Counted from the stretch's first letter, positions 1 to 8,649 are shown. The stretch: DNA of 64,000 nucleotides from Ruegeria sp. SCSIO 43209 (GCF_019904295.1 NZ_CP065359.1:1885001-1949000), one strand, 5' to 3'. Translations and numbers: made by a program. Notes: a model not told the origin generated them from the letters alone.

Positions 1-1059
1 CTCGTCGATCATCAGGCGCGGACCCGGTGTCACATTCAGCGCGATCAGTGCGCCCAACAAAATGGCCGTAGTTCCGGAACCTGGAATGCCGAGCGTCAGC
101 AACGGAACAAAGGAACCGGTACAGGCAGCATTGTTAGCTGTCTCGGGTGCTGCCAGACCTTTGATCGAGCCTTTGCCGAACTCCTCCTGCTCTTCTTTCG
201 GGGCAATATTGCGTTCAACCGCATAGCCAAGGAAACTGGCAATCGTTGCCCCTGCCCCCGGAAGCACACCGATAAAGAAACCCTGGACAGATTGGCGACC
301 AACCACCGGAGCGATGGCCTTCGCCTCGGATCCTGTGATGCGCAGGTCCTTGATTTCGCCTTCATCGCCTTGCAGGTCCTTGGGTTTGAGAACCAGAAAC
401 AGCGCTTCGGGCAGGGCAAACATCGCCATTGCAAGCGTGATGAAACCAAAGCCGGACTGCAGATCCATGATCCCCATCGTGAAACGCGGCAAGTTGAACA
501 GCGCGCCCTCGCCGACAGTGGCCATGATCAGCCCGAGAATGGTCATGACAATTGCCTTGGCCACCTGCCCGGTTCCCGCAAAGGCGGCGATGGCGGATAG
601 ACCCACTACCATCAAGGCAAAGTACTCAGCCGAGTGGAACAGCAGTGCGACCGAGGATAATGCAGGCGCAAAGACCATCAGCAGTAGCGCGCCTATCGTA
701 CCCCCGGCGAAACTGGCGATAGCGGCAACTGTGAGCGCCTTCCCGGCTTTGCCCTGGCGAGCCATCGGATAGCCGTCGAAGCTTGAGGCCACGGTTCCCG
801 CGACCCCCGGCGCGTTCAGAAGAATGGAAGATGTCGAGCCACCAAAGATTGCGCCGTAATAGACACCGGCAAGCAGGATCAATGCGGCGGACGGATCGCC
901 CATCGAAATGGCGACCGGAATCATGATGGCGATAATCGACATCGGCCCAAGACCGGGCAGCATGCCGATGAATGTACCAATCAGACAGCCCGCTATGACC
1001 ATCAACAGGTTTTGGATGGAGAATGCCGTTTGTAGGCCGATCAACAATCCTTCAAGCAT
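1..1059 (-). CDS. tctA: Tripartite tricarboxylate transporter large permease TctA (3' end outside window)
   Basis: This is the large, roughly 12-helix permease of a tripartite tricarboxylate transporter, an inner-membrane secondary importer of carboxylates that depends on a periplasmic binding protein. The 353 visible codons, read from the ATG at 1059, begin MLEGLLIG and contain the glycine-rich family segments GMLPGLGPMS and GAIFGGSTSSILLNAPG near the N-terminus and GIPGSGTTAILLG near the cut end. Full-length family members are about 500 residues, so about 150 are missing beyond base 1. The start lies one base beyond the tctB stop, so the two are translationally coupled. The transported substrate cannot be read from sequence. 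Confidence 0.95.
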   Translation of the reverse strand, partial: MLEGLLIGLQTAFSIQNLLMVIAGCLIGTFIGMLPGLGPMSIIAIMIPVAISMGDPSAALILLAGVYYGAIFGGSTSSILLNAPGVAGTVASSFDGYPMARQGKAGKALTVAAIASFAGGTIGALLLMVFAPALSSVALLFHSAEYFALMVVGLSAIAAFAGTGQVAKAIVMTILGLIMATVGEGALFNLPRFTMGIMDLQSGFGFITLAMAMFALPEALFLVLKPKDLQGDEGEIKDLRITGSEAKAIAPVVGRQSVQGFFIGVLPGAGATIASFLGYAVERNIAPKEEQEEFGKGSIKGLAAPETANNAACTGSFVPLLTLGIPGSGTTAILLGALIALNVTPGPRLMIDE

Positions 1060-1060
1060 G

Positions 1061-1543
1061 TCAGCCTCCGAAAACGCCCGGCAAGGGTCGCATGTAGATG
1101 CCAAGAACCTCTTGCACGAGGTACCAGACTGAACCTGTAGCGATTACGGCAACCGGCAGCATGACGTGCCATTTGCGTTCGCCCAGAATGAAAGAACCGA
1201 GGATCAGGAACCCGGATGTCGAGATCAGAAATCCAACCGGACGCAGGCACAGCGCATAGGCAACCATCAAAGCCAGCAACAGCAGCGCCTGGCCCAGGTG
1301 ATATTCGCCCAGCCTCCGATAATCGATATCAGCCTCTTTGGGCTCAGCCTTTTCAAATCCCAGCAGAATAATCGTTGTGGCAATTATCCCCAAAATCGAC
1401 AGCACCTTGGGAAAGGTGCTCGGCCAAATGGGGTTGCGCTGCATGAAGGGGGGCAGACTGCCATCCATCGTGAACCAGGCGGTGTAGCCATATGTCAGGC
1501 AAATGCCCAGCAAAACGAGCGCGATCCAGCGATCCAGCGCCAT
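1061..1543 (-). CDS. tctB: Tripartite tricarboxylate transporter small permease TctB
   Basis: The product is 160 residues, typical of the small membrane subunit that partners TctA. Four hydrophobic segments are visible: around residues 5-22, 45-62, 84-102 and 130-146, the last two bracketing the conserved LRPVGFLISTSGFLILGSFILGERKW stretch (split here only for description). The order tctC-tctB-tctA on one strand is the canonical operon order. TctB is required for transport in characterised systems, but its molecular role is not known. The ATG at 1543 is preceded by a GGAGG-type ribosome site. Confidence 0.93.
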   Translation of the reverse strand: MALDRWIALVLLGICLTYGYTAWFTMDGSLPPFMQRNPIWPSTFPKVLSILGIIATTIILLGFEKAEPKEADIDYRRLGEYHLGQALLLLALMVAYALCLRPVGFLISTSGFLILGSFILGERKWHVMLPVAVIATGSVWYLVQEVLGIYMRPLPGVFGG

Positions 1544-1575
1544 GTTTCCCCCTCCTTTGATTTATTGTTGGTTGA

Positions 1576-1599
1576 GGCAGAGCGGTTGCCCGCTCTGCC
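1576..1599 (-). terminator. Intercistronic hairpin between tctC and tctB
   Basis: A perfect 10-base-pair GC-rich stem (arms 1576-1585 and 1590-1599, four-base loop) sits in the 66-base gap between tctC and tctB. No T-tract follows on the minus strand, so it is more likely an RNA-stabilising or attenuating hairpin than a full terminator. It would allow the abundant binding protein TctC to be made in excess over the membrane subunits, as seen in many binding-protein operons. That role is inference. Confidence 0.6.
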
Positions 1600-1609
1600 C
1601 GAGGTATCC

Positions 1610-2587
1610 TTACAGGAAACCCAACTTTTTCATCAGATCGCCGATCTGCTTTTCCTGCTGTTCCAGGAACGATTGGAAATCAGCACCCGAGTTGTGGATG
1701 TTCACCCAACCGTTACGGGCGCGGACCTCTTCCCATTCAGGTGTGTCATACATCTTGGCGATGGCTTCTTGATAAGCTACCAGCTTGTCCTCTGGCAGAC
1801 CGGGAGCAGCAAAGAACCCACGCCAGTTCACGAAAGTTGTGTCGATGCCCTGCTCTTTCATGGTCTGCGCATCAGGGGCTGCATCCACGCGCTCTTCCGC
1901 GGTGACGCCAATGATCTTCACCTCACCTGCATTCGCCAGATCGACAGCCTCCGAGAAACCGGTCGATAGCGCGGCAATCTCACCGGACAGAAGCGCGGCC
2001 ATCGCTTTGCCACCTGCATCATAGGGGATGTACTTCACGCCCAAAGCGTCCTTGCCTGCCGCTTCCATCACCATGGCCGCGACCAGATGGTCCATCCCGC
2101 CCGGCACAGAACCGCCGCCGATGGCCGTTGTACTTGGATCGGCGTCATATGCGGCTAGCAGGTCCGCCATTGAATTGATGGGGCTGTCTTTGCCCACAAC
2201 AATCGCGGCGTAATCGCCGATCGTGCCCGAGACCAGTGTCAGGTCGCGGAAATTGTGCGGGAACACTCCGGTCAGAGAGCGGATCACGATCGGGGTCGAG
2301 TTGACCATAAGCGTGCCGTGGTTGCTGTCGGCGTTTTCGATCAGATATCCGATGGCTTTACCACCGCCGCCGCCCGACATGTTTTCGTAGGATGCAGTTC
2401 CCACGAGACCCGCATTCGTCAGCGCCTCACCGGTGCCACGGGCCGTGCCGTCCCAGCCGCCTCCTGCGCCACCGGGGATCAGAAAGTGGATGCTATCTAC
2501 GACCTCTTCAGCGAAAGTCGGTCCAGCCAGACCAATAGCGGTCACAGCCGCGATTAGGGCGCGACGGCCCAGTTTGATTTTCGTCAT
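1610..2587 (-). CDS. tctC: Tripartite tricarboxylate transporter substrate-binding protein TctC
   Basis: A 325-residue periplasmic solute receptor of the TctC/Bug family. An N-terminal signal peptide (KLGRRALIAAVTAIGLAGPTFAEE, cleavage probably after TFA near residue 26) contains RRA, so Tat or Sec export is possible. The body shows the family glycine-rich ligand loop IPGGAGGGWDGTARG just after the signal and the later GGGSVPGGMDH segment. It delivers a carboxylate to TctA/TctB. The ATG at 2587 follows GGGAGGAATTC, a strong ribosome site. It is transcribed away from tctD, across a 108-base gap with repeats that are a likely operator. Confidence 0.93.
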   Translation of the reverse strand: MTKIKLGRRALIAAVTAIGLAGPTFAEEVVDSIHFLIPGGAGGGWDGTARGTGEALTNAGLVGTASYENMSGGGGGKAIGYLIENADSNHGTLMVNSTPIVIRSLTGVFPHNFRDLTLVSGTIGDYAAIVVGKDSPINSMADLLAAYDADPSTTAIGGGSVPGGMDHLVAAMVMEAAGKDALGVKYIPYDAGGKAMAALLSGEIAALSTGFSEAVDLANAGEVKIIGVTAEERVDAAPDAQTMKEQGIDTTFVNWRGFFAAPGLPEDKLVAYQEAIAKMYDTPEWEEVRARNGWVNIHNSGADFQSFLEQQEKQIGDLMKKLGFL

Positions 2588-2695
2588 GAATTCCTCCCGT
2601 TTGACAACCGGCCGCAGTGCGGCTCAGATTATTCGAAACCTAAACACATCAACCTGACATCAACCTGTCATGGGTGAAATTACTATTGGATCCCG
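2588..2695. promoter_or_regulatory. Divergent tctC/tctD control region with an 11-bp tandem repeat
   Basis: The gap between the divergent tctC and tctD genes contains two exact, back-to-back copies of ACATCAACCTG at 2646-2656 and 2657-2667. OmpR-family response regulators such as TctD bind as head-to-tail dimers on direct repeats spaced by about one helical turn, so this is a good candidate TctD operator. On the minus strand the second repeat places TTGATG upstream of TAATCT with a 15-base spacer, a possible tctC promoter. The repeat is seen; binding and promoter are inferred. Confidence 0.6.
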
Positions 2696-3364
2696 ATGAA
2701 ATTCCTCTTGGTCGAAGACAATCTGGACCTCGCCAATGCCATAAGTTCGCGCATGCGACTGGACGGGCATGTGGTTGATCACGCAGAGAAAATAGAAGAT
2801 GCTGTGGCCTTTGTTGAAATCGATGAGTATGACCTGATCCTGCTGGACATCATGCTTCCCGACGGGGACGGGCGGGATTTCCTCAAACGGCATCGCGCCA
2901 GCCATCTGGACACACCTGTCATCGTTCTGACCGCCCGCAGTCAAGTGTCGGATCGAATCGGCTCACTCGATCTTGGGGCGGACGATTATGTCACCAAGCC
3001 CTTCGACCATGCTGAACTTGAGGCGCGCTGCCGCGCAGTGCTGAGACGCAAATCCGGCAAGACCAAAACGACGATTGAAATTGGCGGCGTCGTCTTTGAT
3101 CCGGTTGCGGGTCATTTGACGGTGGGCGACGACATCGTCTCGCTTCGCAACCGCGAACTGCGCTTGTTGGAACTGCTGATCAACGCCCCCGGTCAGGTGT
3201 TTTCTAAGCAGAAGCTGGCGGACCGGTTGTTCTCCTACGACGACAATGTTTCGGACAATGCCATCGAGGTGTATGTTGGACGACTGCGTAAGCATCTGGA
3301 AAAATCGGACCTCAGGATCACAACGTTGCGCGGTTTGGGCTACAGGCTGGATCATGGCAATTAA
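2696..3364 (+). CDS. tctD: Response regulator TctD, OmpR/PhoB family
   Basis: A 222-residue two-component regulator. The receiver domain (residues 1-115) has the acidic pair E7/D8, the phospho-acceptor D51 in LILLDIML, and K101 in VTKPF. The winged-helix DNA-binding domain (about 125-220) ends with the family pattern VYVGRLRKHLE...LRGLGYRL. It is expected to activate the divergent tctCBA operon when its substrate is sensed through TctE. The coding end overlaps the tctE start by 11 bases, so the two are translationally coupled. Confidence 0.93.
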   Translation: MKFLLVEDNLDLANAISSRMRLDGHVVDHAEKIEDAVAFVEIDEYDLILLDIMLPDGDGRDFLKRHRASHLDTPVIVLTARSQVSDRIGSLDLGADDYVTKPFDHAELEARCRAVLRRKSGKTKTTIEIGGVVFDPVAGHLTVGDDIVSLRNRELRLLELLINAPGQVFSKQKLADRLFSYDDNVSDNAIEVYVGRLRKHLEKSDLRITTLRGLGYRLDHGN

Positions 3365-4721
3365 TCCAAATGTTTCCGGATCACTGCGAAACCGTCTTGC
3401 GCTAACGCTAATCGGCGGTGCCGCGATTCTGGCCCTCGTGCTGTTCTTTGCTGTCCGCGACTATGCAGTTCAGGTTGCCCAGCAAGGTCAGGACAACATT
3501 CTGGGTGCCTCAGTCACCTCGATCCTCGACGCCGCGGCGCTGCGTGGAGGCGAGCTTGAAGTCGATATCCCCTATGCTGCCTTTTCCATGCTGAGCACGC
3601 CGTCGGACGACCGAGTGTTTTATGCGATTTTTCAGGATGGCGAGTTCTTGTCCGGCTACGAAGACCTGACCCCAACTCAAGGACCCGCTGATGGAAAATG
3701 GACCTTTCGCTTCGGTGAAGTGCGCGGTGAAAACGTTCGTCAGGTCAGTGCCAGCCGCACTCTGGTTGGGCTGGGAAATCAGACAGAAATCGAAGTGGCC
3801 TTGGGACAGACCCAAGATGCGCTGTCGGAGACGCTGGATCAAATCTCACGCAATGCCGGCCTTTTGGGATTGGGGTTCTTTGTGCTTGCGGCTGTATTGT
3901 CCTTCTGGGTGAGTTCGGCCACCATCGGCCAGCTCGACAGATTAACGACATCCGTCACCCGTCGGGGACCGCAAGATCTCAGCCCATTCAAAAAACCAGT
4001 ACCGCGTGAAATGGCGCCTTTGGTGTCATCGCTGAATTCGCTGATGGGACGCCTGGACCAGTCTCTCAGCCAATCCGAGGACTTTATCGCCGAGGCCGCC
4101 CATAGGGTCCGCACCCCGCTGGCAACGGTCAGGTCTTATGCCGAGGCGACGCTGCAACGGGTGGAGAGAGAAGACAACCGCGAGGCGTTACGATCAATGA
4201 TGCGCGCTATCGACGAAAGCTCTCGGGCCGCGGGGCAACTACTGGATCACGCCATGATCACATTCCGCGCTGACCATCTGGAGCGCGAGGATATCGATCT
4301 GGTGACTCTGATCCGAGAGCTTGTCCAGCGCTTGACGCCCATCGCTGAAATGAAAGACCTTTCGCTTGCTTTGAGCGGCGATCCGCAGGTCATGTATTCG
4401 GGCGACCCCATCCTCATCCAAAATGCGGTGCGGAACATGGTAGACAATGCGCTTAAATATGCGCCAGCGGACAGTACCGTAGTCATCGATGTCGCAGGGT
4501 CACCCACAGCCCGGATCACGGTCAGTGACCAGGGGCCAGGCTTTCCGCCAGATGAAATCGAAACGCTCACAAGACGTTTCGAACGTGGTCAGAACGCGGC
4601 AGGAACCATCGGATCGGGCCTCGGGCTAACCATTGCCCAGGACGTCGCGGTCGCCCATGGTGGCACGCTGGTACTTTCAAACAAAGCGGAGGGCGGCGCA
4701 TGCGTTATCTTGTCACTCTGA
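3354..4721 (+). CDS. tctE: Sensor histidine kinase TctE
   Basis: A 455-residue membrane histidine kinase. Two membrane helices (about 14-35 and 166-187) bracket a periplasmic sensor region. The dimerisation/phospho-acceptor segment carries His250 in AAHRVRTPLA. The ATP-binding domain has the N-box NMVDNALKYAP, DQGPGFPP and GSGLGLTIAQ. I chose the ATG at 3354, which overlaps the tctD stop, because an earlier in-frame start would add a non-family extension read out of the tctD coding sequence. The partner is TctD, and the stop is overlapped by the next gene by 22 bases. Confidence 0.92.
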   Translation: MAINPNVSGSLRNRLALTLIGGAAILALVLFFAVRDYAVQVAQQGQDNILGASVTSILDAAALRGGELEVDIPYAAFSMLSTPSDDRVFYAIFQDGEFLSGYEDLTPTQGPADGKWTFRFGEVRGENVRQVSASRTLVGLGNQTEIEVALGQTQDALSETLDQISRNAGLLGLGFFVLAAVLSFWVSSATIGQLDRLTTSVTRRGPQDLSPFKKPVPREMAPLVSSLNSLMGRLDQSLSQSEDFIAEAAHRVRTPLATVRSYAEATLQRVEREDNREALRSMMRAIDESSRAAGQLLDHAMITFRADHLEREDIDLVTLIRELVQRLTPIAEMKDLSLALSGDPQVMYSGDPILIQNAVRNMVDNALKYAPADSTVVIDVAGSPTARITVSDQGPGFPPDEIETLTRRFERGQNAAGTIGSGLGLTIAQDVAVAHGGTLVLSNKAEGGACVILSL

Positions 4722-5698
4722 TCCTGTGCCTGTTCGCCAGCGGCGCAGGGGCTCAGGATTGGGAAGACCGACAAATATTCAACGAAAGTGCCGACGGCCC
4801 CCGACTGCGGGTCATTTCCAGCACCGATACCGCCCTGTTTGCGCCGCTGATCGAGGATTTCGTCGCCCAGAATCCAGCGATATCGGTCGAATATCTGGTG
4901 ACCGGCACGGCCGATATCGACCGACGCGTCCGAGCCACGCCAGAAGCGTTCGACGTTGTCGTTTCCAGCGCGATGGACCTGCAACTGAAGCTCGCGAATG
5001 ACGGATATGCGCTGGCGCTTAACGATCTTCCGCACCCCCCTTGGGCGCAATGGCATCAAAGCCTGTTCGCCTTCACTTCGGAACCCGCAACCATCGTTGT
5101 CAACCGCACCGCGTTCGAAGGACAACCAATGCCGCAAACGCGGCAGGAACTGATCGAAGCGCTGCGTGCCCGCCCGGATGATTTTCGGGGCAAAGTCGGC
5201 ACTTATGACGTGCGCCAGTCGGGATTGGGCTATTTGTTCGCGACGCAGGACGCCCGCGCCTCGGAAACCTATTGGCGCTTGATGGAGGTTTTGGGCGGCC
5301 TGGACGTGCGGCTGTATTGTTGTTCGGGCGACATGATTAACGACCTGGCGGATGGTACGATCGCGGTGGCCTACAACGTGCTTGGCAGTTATGCGGCGGT
5401 ACGAACAGAAGGAAAGGATGCCCTTCAGATCATTCTGCCTTCGGATTTTCAGACGACGATGATGCGAACCGCCATGGTAACTGGCAAAAGCCGCTTGCCG
5501 GAGGAAGCGGAAACCTTTGTCCGGCACCTGACCACGCTGAATCCGGAATCAATGGCAGCACTGCCACTTCTGGACACGCAGGACTCCACGACCGAAAGCG
5601 CAGCGATAGCGCTGGACCCTGCGCTGTTGACGTTCCTCGATACGCTGAAGCGCAGAAAGTTCCTGTCTGCCTGGGAAAGTGCCGCTATTCAAAAATGA
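4700..5698 (+). CDS. Periplasmic solute-binding protein coupled to tctDE
   Basis: A 332-residue exported protein with a clean Sec signal peptide (MRYLVTLILCLFASGAGAQ, cleavage after GAGA). The mature part resembles the iron/ABC-type (SBP family 1) extracellular solute-binding fold, with LRVISSTDTALFAPLIEDFVAQNP as its first strand-helix unit. No ABC permease or ATPase lies nearby. The gene overlaps tctE by 22 bases and is preceded by GGAGGGC, so it is made together with the kinase. I infer it may present ligand to the TctE periplasmic domain, as PgtC does in phosphoglycerate sensing. A vicinal cysteine pair (YCCSGD) is unusual for this fold. Confidence 0.8.
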   Translation: MRYLVTLILCLFASGAGAQDWEDRQIFNESADGPRLRVISSTDTALFAPLIEDFVAQNPAISVEYLVTGTADIDRRVRATPEAFDVVVSSAMDLQLKLANDGYALALNDLPHPPWAQWHQSLFAFTSEPATIVVNRTAFEGQPMPQTRQELIEALRARPDDFRGKVGTYDVRQSGLGYLFATQDARASETYWRLMEVLGGLDVRLYCCSGDMINDLADGTIAVAYNVLGSYAAVRTEGKDALQIILPSDFQTTMMRTAMVTGKSRLPEEAETFVRHLTTLNPESMAALPLLDTQDSTTESAAIALDPALLTFLDTLKRRKFLSAWESAAIQK

Positions 5699-5822
5699 TC
5701 GGACTTAGACAACAACCCTATCCGTCATCGCTGAACTTGTTGCTTAACACTGTTGACGCTGGAAGACATCAGCCAGCCCAGATTACCTCGCACGAATCTA
5801 TAATCAGAAAAATGATCTCGGC

Positions 5823-6434
5823 TCAAAGTTTCTCGACGGCCACCTGCGCCCCCATGATGGCCTTGAGCCGCAGCCCCGCAGAATGTGCCCCGAGGAATTC
5901 GTGGAACGCACGCATCACGTCATCTTTCCACCACCCTCGCCTGTGATAATCGTCAAGCATGATTACGCCGCCTTCGATCATCTTGGGCAGCAAAGCATCC
6001 AGATCCGTTTTTACGCCCTCGTAGGAATGGTCGCCGTCCAAATAGGCAAACCCGATGCTTTGATCTTCAAACAAACGCAGCGCCGGTTGCGAATAGTCGC
6101 GAATGATCGAAACTTGCCCCTTGGCGATCTCGGTGCTGTATTTACCCGTTACTGCATCGTAGATCCGATCCATATCCTTTTGCGTGCGCGCTCCGGCAAG
6201 CGAAGCACCGCCATCCGGGTCTTGCTGTACTTGCCAGGGATCGATGAGGCACAATTTAGAGGGTTGCAGCTCTTCCAGCAGAATCCGCGAAAATTCGCCC
6301 TTCCAAACGCCAATTTCAACGCTCAACCGTCCATGCGGCATGGTCTTGAGCATTTCGCGCCGCAGGGAATCCTTCCGTTCGCGCTGCTCAGCTTGCTTCT
6401 TGCGGCGATCCTCAGCAGATACAGCTTCACCCAT
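5823..6434 (-). CDS. Class I SAM-dependent methyltransferase
   Basis: A 203-residue methyltransferase of the Methyltransf_24 type. The SAM-binding first strand is SVEIGVWKGEFSRILL, followed by the acidic end of strand two (LCLIDPW) and the family segment AYLDGDHSYEGVKTDLDALLPKMIEGG with LDDYHR. The upstream gene for a glycosyltransferase overlaps this start by 8 bases, so both are in one operon, suggesting modification of a glycan or a small sugar-linked molecule. An in-frame upstream TTG/ATG would extend it into the glycosyltransferase gene, so I used the ATG at 6434. The substrate is unknown. Confidence 0.85.
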   Translation of the reverse strand: MGEAVSAEDRRKKQAEQRERKDSLRREMLKTMPHGRLSVEIGVWKGEFSRILLEELQPSKLCLIDPWQVQQDPDGGASLAGARTQKDMDRIYDAVTGKYSTEIAKGQVSIIRDYSQPALRLFEDQSIGFAYLDGDHSYEGVKTDLDALLPKMIEGGVIMLDDYHRRGWWKDDVMRAFHEFLGAHSAGLRLKAIMGAQVAVEKL

Positions 6435-7434
6435 AGACGTCTTCTCCGGTTGAGGAATTTTGCAACGCTTCAACCAGATCAACCCAGTCCGGTCTGGCTC
6501 TCAATTCTTCGGCTTTCGACCTGTGCCACTCACATGCTTGGTGATGGAGGTCTGCCAATTGCGGATCTGCCATCATCTCAGATTTGATGTCGTGCATAGC
6601 CGGCATGTGTTCCAGAATTGAGCGATCCTCAACATCATTGTGGTTCATCATGAGCCAGTATTTGAGCCCTTGATCCTGCCCCACATGATTGGTGCGCCCA
6701 CGGTCGCGCTTGACCAAAAAGCTATCAGTGCTGCGCACAGCATAATGATGAATGCGCGCGAATTCATGGCTGAAACCACGCCATGCTTTCCATTTCACTT
6801 GGTCTGCTGGGTACAGGTTCCCGCCCGAATCCCGCCACAACACGCCTTCGTATGGCGCGTCAGGGTTCGGTGCATCTTCTGGATTGATCCTGGGACGATG
6901 GGCGCGAAAACGGCTGAATTTTCCGTTGTTGCGGAACAGCGTTTTGAACCCTTTGGTCCGATGATGCGGATAGCCGTCTTCGGTGGCGGCCAGAAAGAAA
7001 GTCTCAGGTACAGGTCGATCAACGAAATCGTTCTGACCCGCATTTCCGAACATGCGCCAGCAGATCGAGATCGCGTCCGCCACGCCGCTGGCCTCAACGA
7101 GGCTTCTTATATCACTATTGGGCAAACGGATATTGATATACTCGTCCACATCCAAACTGAGAATCCAATCCGATGACAGATAGCTTGGGTGATTCCGCGC
7201 AAGCGAAAATGCACGAACCTGCGGCGCGGCGCGCGGACCCAGTCTGTTTCGCTCGTGGTGAGCCCAGCCAAGCACTTGCAGCCGTTCGCCCATGGCATCA
7301 GTACCATCAGCGCAATCATTGGTATAAATCAGAATGTCATCAAAACCGATTGCGTGGTTGTAGGCCACCCAATCGATCATGAAAGGCCCTTCGTTTTTCA
7401 TCGTTGTTACGATGAGAAAGGTCTCATTCGTCAT
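6427..7434 (-). CDS. Glycosyltransferase family 2-like (Glyco_tranf_2_4)
   Basis: A 335-residue cytoplasmic glycosyltransferase. It starts with the GT-A strand FLIVTTMKNEGPFMIDWVAYN, typical of the Glyco_tranf_2_4 group, and has the metal-binding acidic motif LDVDEYINI near residue 100. There is no signal peptide or membrane helix. Family members transfer sugars in capsule, exopolysaccharide or cell-surface glycan synthesis, but donor and acceptor cannot be deduced. It is translationally coupled to the downstream methyltransferase, which may act on the same product. Confidence 0.82.
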   Translation of the reverse strand: MTNETFLIVTTMKNEGPFMIDWVAYNHAIGFDDILIYTNDCADGTDAMGERLQVLGWAHHERNRLGPRAAPQVRAFSLARNHPSYLSSDWILSLDVDEYINIRLPNSDIRSLVEASGVADAISICWRMFGNAGQNDFVDRPVPETFFLAATEDGYPHHRTKGFKTLFRNNGKFSRFRAHRPRINPEDAPNPDAPYEGVLWRDSGGNLYPADQVKWKAWRGFSHEFARIHHYAVRSTDSFLVKRDRGRTNHVGQDQGLKYWLMMNHNDVEDRSILEHMPAMHDIKSEMMADPQLADLHHQACEWHRSKAEELRARPDWVDLVEALQNSSTGEDVYG

Positions 7435-7548
7435 AAGTTGTTCTCTTGCCTGTGCCGGTGTCGGACTCCTGTTGATCTGTTTAGAATAGCCCCAGAATTT
7501 TGTCCAACCAGGTCGCCAGACAGCCGCAACGCTTGCCGATTATTTGAT

Positions 7549-8496
7549 CTACCGATTCTGCGGGATCACCTCATAACCCGGTTCTTCTGGCTCGTCGTCC
7601 AGCATCTCGGTTGGGAACCCTGGCGCCTGGATCTCCAGTCCGGTCGCGTCCTCTAGCCGCCTGATGATGTTCGGGGACAGTTCACGCTCACCATATCGCG
7701 CGATGCCATCTTCGAAAATCTTAATCATCAATGGGTTTATCTCCAGAGGAACTCCGGCACGGTCGGCGACCTCCTGAAACAGACCGATATCTTTTTTCAC
7801 CAGGTCCATGGTGAAGGAAATATCGCGCGAGCCGTTCAGGATGACCTGACTTTCGGTCTCGTGCACGAAGGATGTGCCTGACGATATCTTGATCGCCTCA
7901 TAGGTGGTTCCAAGGTCCATACCGGCGGCCTTGGCTGTCACCAATGCCTCGGCGCAGGTGATCAGGTTGGCGGTAGCCAGATAATTGGTCAACACCTTCA
8001 GAACAGAGGCCGAGCCCAGATCGCCCGTGTGCAAAATGCGACGCCCCATGGTGGTCAGGAATGGCAGGATACGTTCAAAAGTCTCACGATCACAGCCTGC
8101 GAAGATCGAGATATTACCCGTCGCTGCCCGGTGACATCCGCCGGAAACCGGGCAATCCACTGCAGCCCCGCCTCGTTCGATGACCATTGCGCCAAGGCGT
8201 TTGACTTCGGCTTCATCGGTGGTCGACATTTCCATCCAGATTTTGCCAGGGCCGACCTCTGGCAACATTTCCTGCATCACCGCATCCGAGGCCGCAGGAG
8301 AAGGCAAACAGGTTATAACAGCATCGCAATTGCGCATCAGTTGCGCCGGGCTTTTGGCGGCTTTGGCACCCTTGGCGACGAATTCGGTCACCAGATCCGG
8401 GTTCAGGTCATGAACCGTCAGATCGATACCGTTTCGTAGCAGCGATCCAGATAGCTTGCCCCCTACATTCCCCAGCCCGATAAACCCTACTTTCAT
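7549..8496 (-). CDS. NAD(P)-dependent beta-hydroxyacid dehydrogenase (3-hydroxyisobutyrate dehydrogenase family)
   Basis: A 315-residue beta-hydroxyacid dehydrogenase. The Rossmann motif GFIGLGNVGGKLSGSLL opens the protein, DCPVSGGCHRAATG matches the substrate-binding signature (usually D-A-P-V-S-G-G), and the catalytic lysine is expected in SASVLKVLTNYL. It oxidises a 3-hydroxy acid such as 3-hydroxyisobutyrate, tartronate semialdehyde or threonate; the exact substrate is not resolvable. The ATG at 8496 places the Rossmann motif at the N-terminus; a longer reading frame to 8538 would add residues unlike the family. It stands alone, divergent from the cobalamin riboswitch. Confidence 0.85.
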   Translation of the reverse strand: MKVGFIGLGNVGGKLSGSLLRNGIDLTVHDLNPDLVTEFVAKGAKAAKSPAQLMRNCDAVITCLPSPAASDAVMQEMLPEVGPGKIWMEMSTTDEAEVKRLGAMVIERGGAAVDCPVSGGCHRAATGNISIFAGCDRETFERILPFLTTMGRRILHTGDLGSASVLKVLTNYLATANLITCAEALVTAKAAGMDLGTTYEAIKISSGTSFVHETESQVILNGSRDISFTMDLVKKDIGLFQEVADRAGVPLEINPLMIKIFEDGIARYGERELSPNIIRRLEDATGLEIQAPGFPTEMLDDEPEEPGYEVIPQNR

Positions 8497-8619
8497 GCGC
8501 GGTATCCTCCTGTTCGCATCTTGCTGCCATGCCAGCACGTCGTTGCAGAAGTATCATGCCGCCCAGCGACCCCGACAGGTCGCTTTTTATCCGCTTTTTC
8601 ACGGATCGGCGCGACTCGC

Positions 8620-8649
8620 TTGACAAGCAACCCTGCCCTGCCGCATGTC
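8620..8649 (+). promoter_or_regulatory. Possible sigma-70 promoter for the cob operon
   Basis: A perfect -35 hexamer TTGACA (8620-8625) is followed after 17 bases by GCATGT, a weak -10, just ahead of the riboswitch 5' end. The position is right for transcription starting at the beginning of the aptamer. The -10 match is poor, so this is tentative. Confidence 0.35.

Noticed and set aside
1166..1969. A 267-residue plus-strand frame over tctB/tctC
   Set aside because: It crosses two recognised minus-strand genes and reads as low-complexity glutamine/arginine-rich noise.
4589..5527. A 312-residue minus-strand frame opposite the tctDE-linked binding protein
   Set aside because: The plus-strand gene has a signal peptide, a ribosome site and a family fold; the reverse frame shows none.
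5699..5822. Repeat of AAAAATGATC at both ends of the gap
   Set aside because: Ten bases only, differing flanks, and no inverted ends; probably chance.
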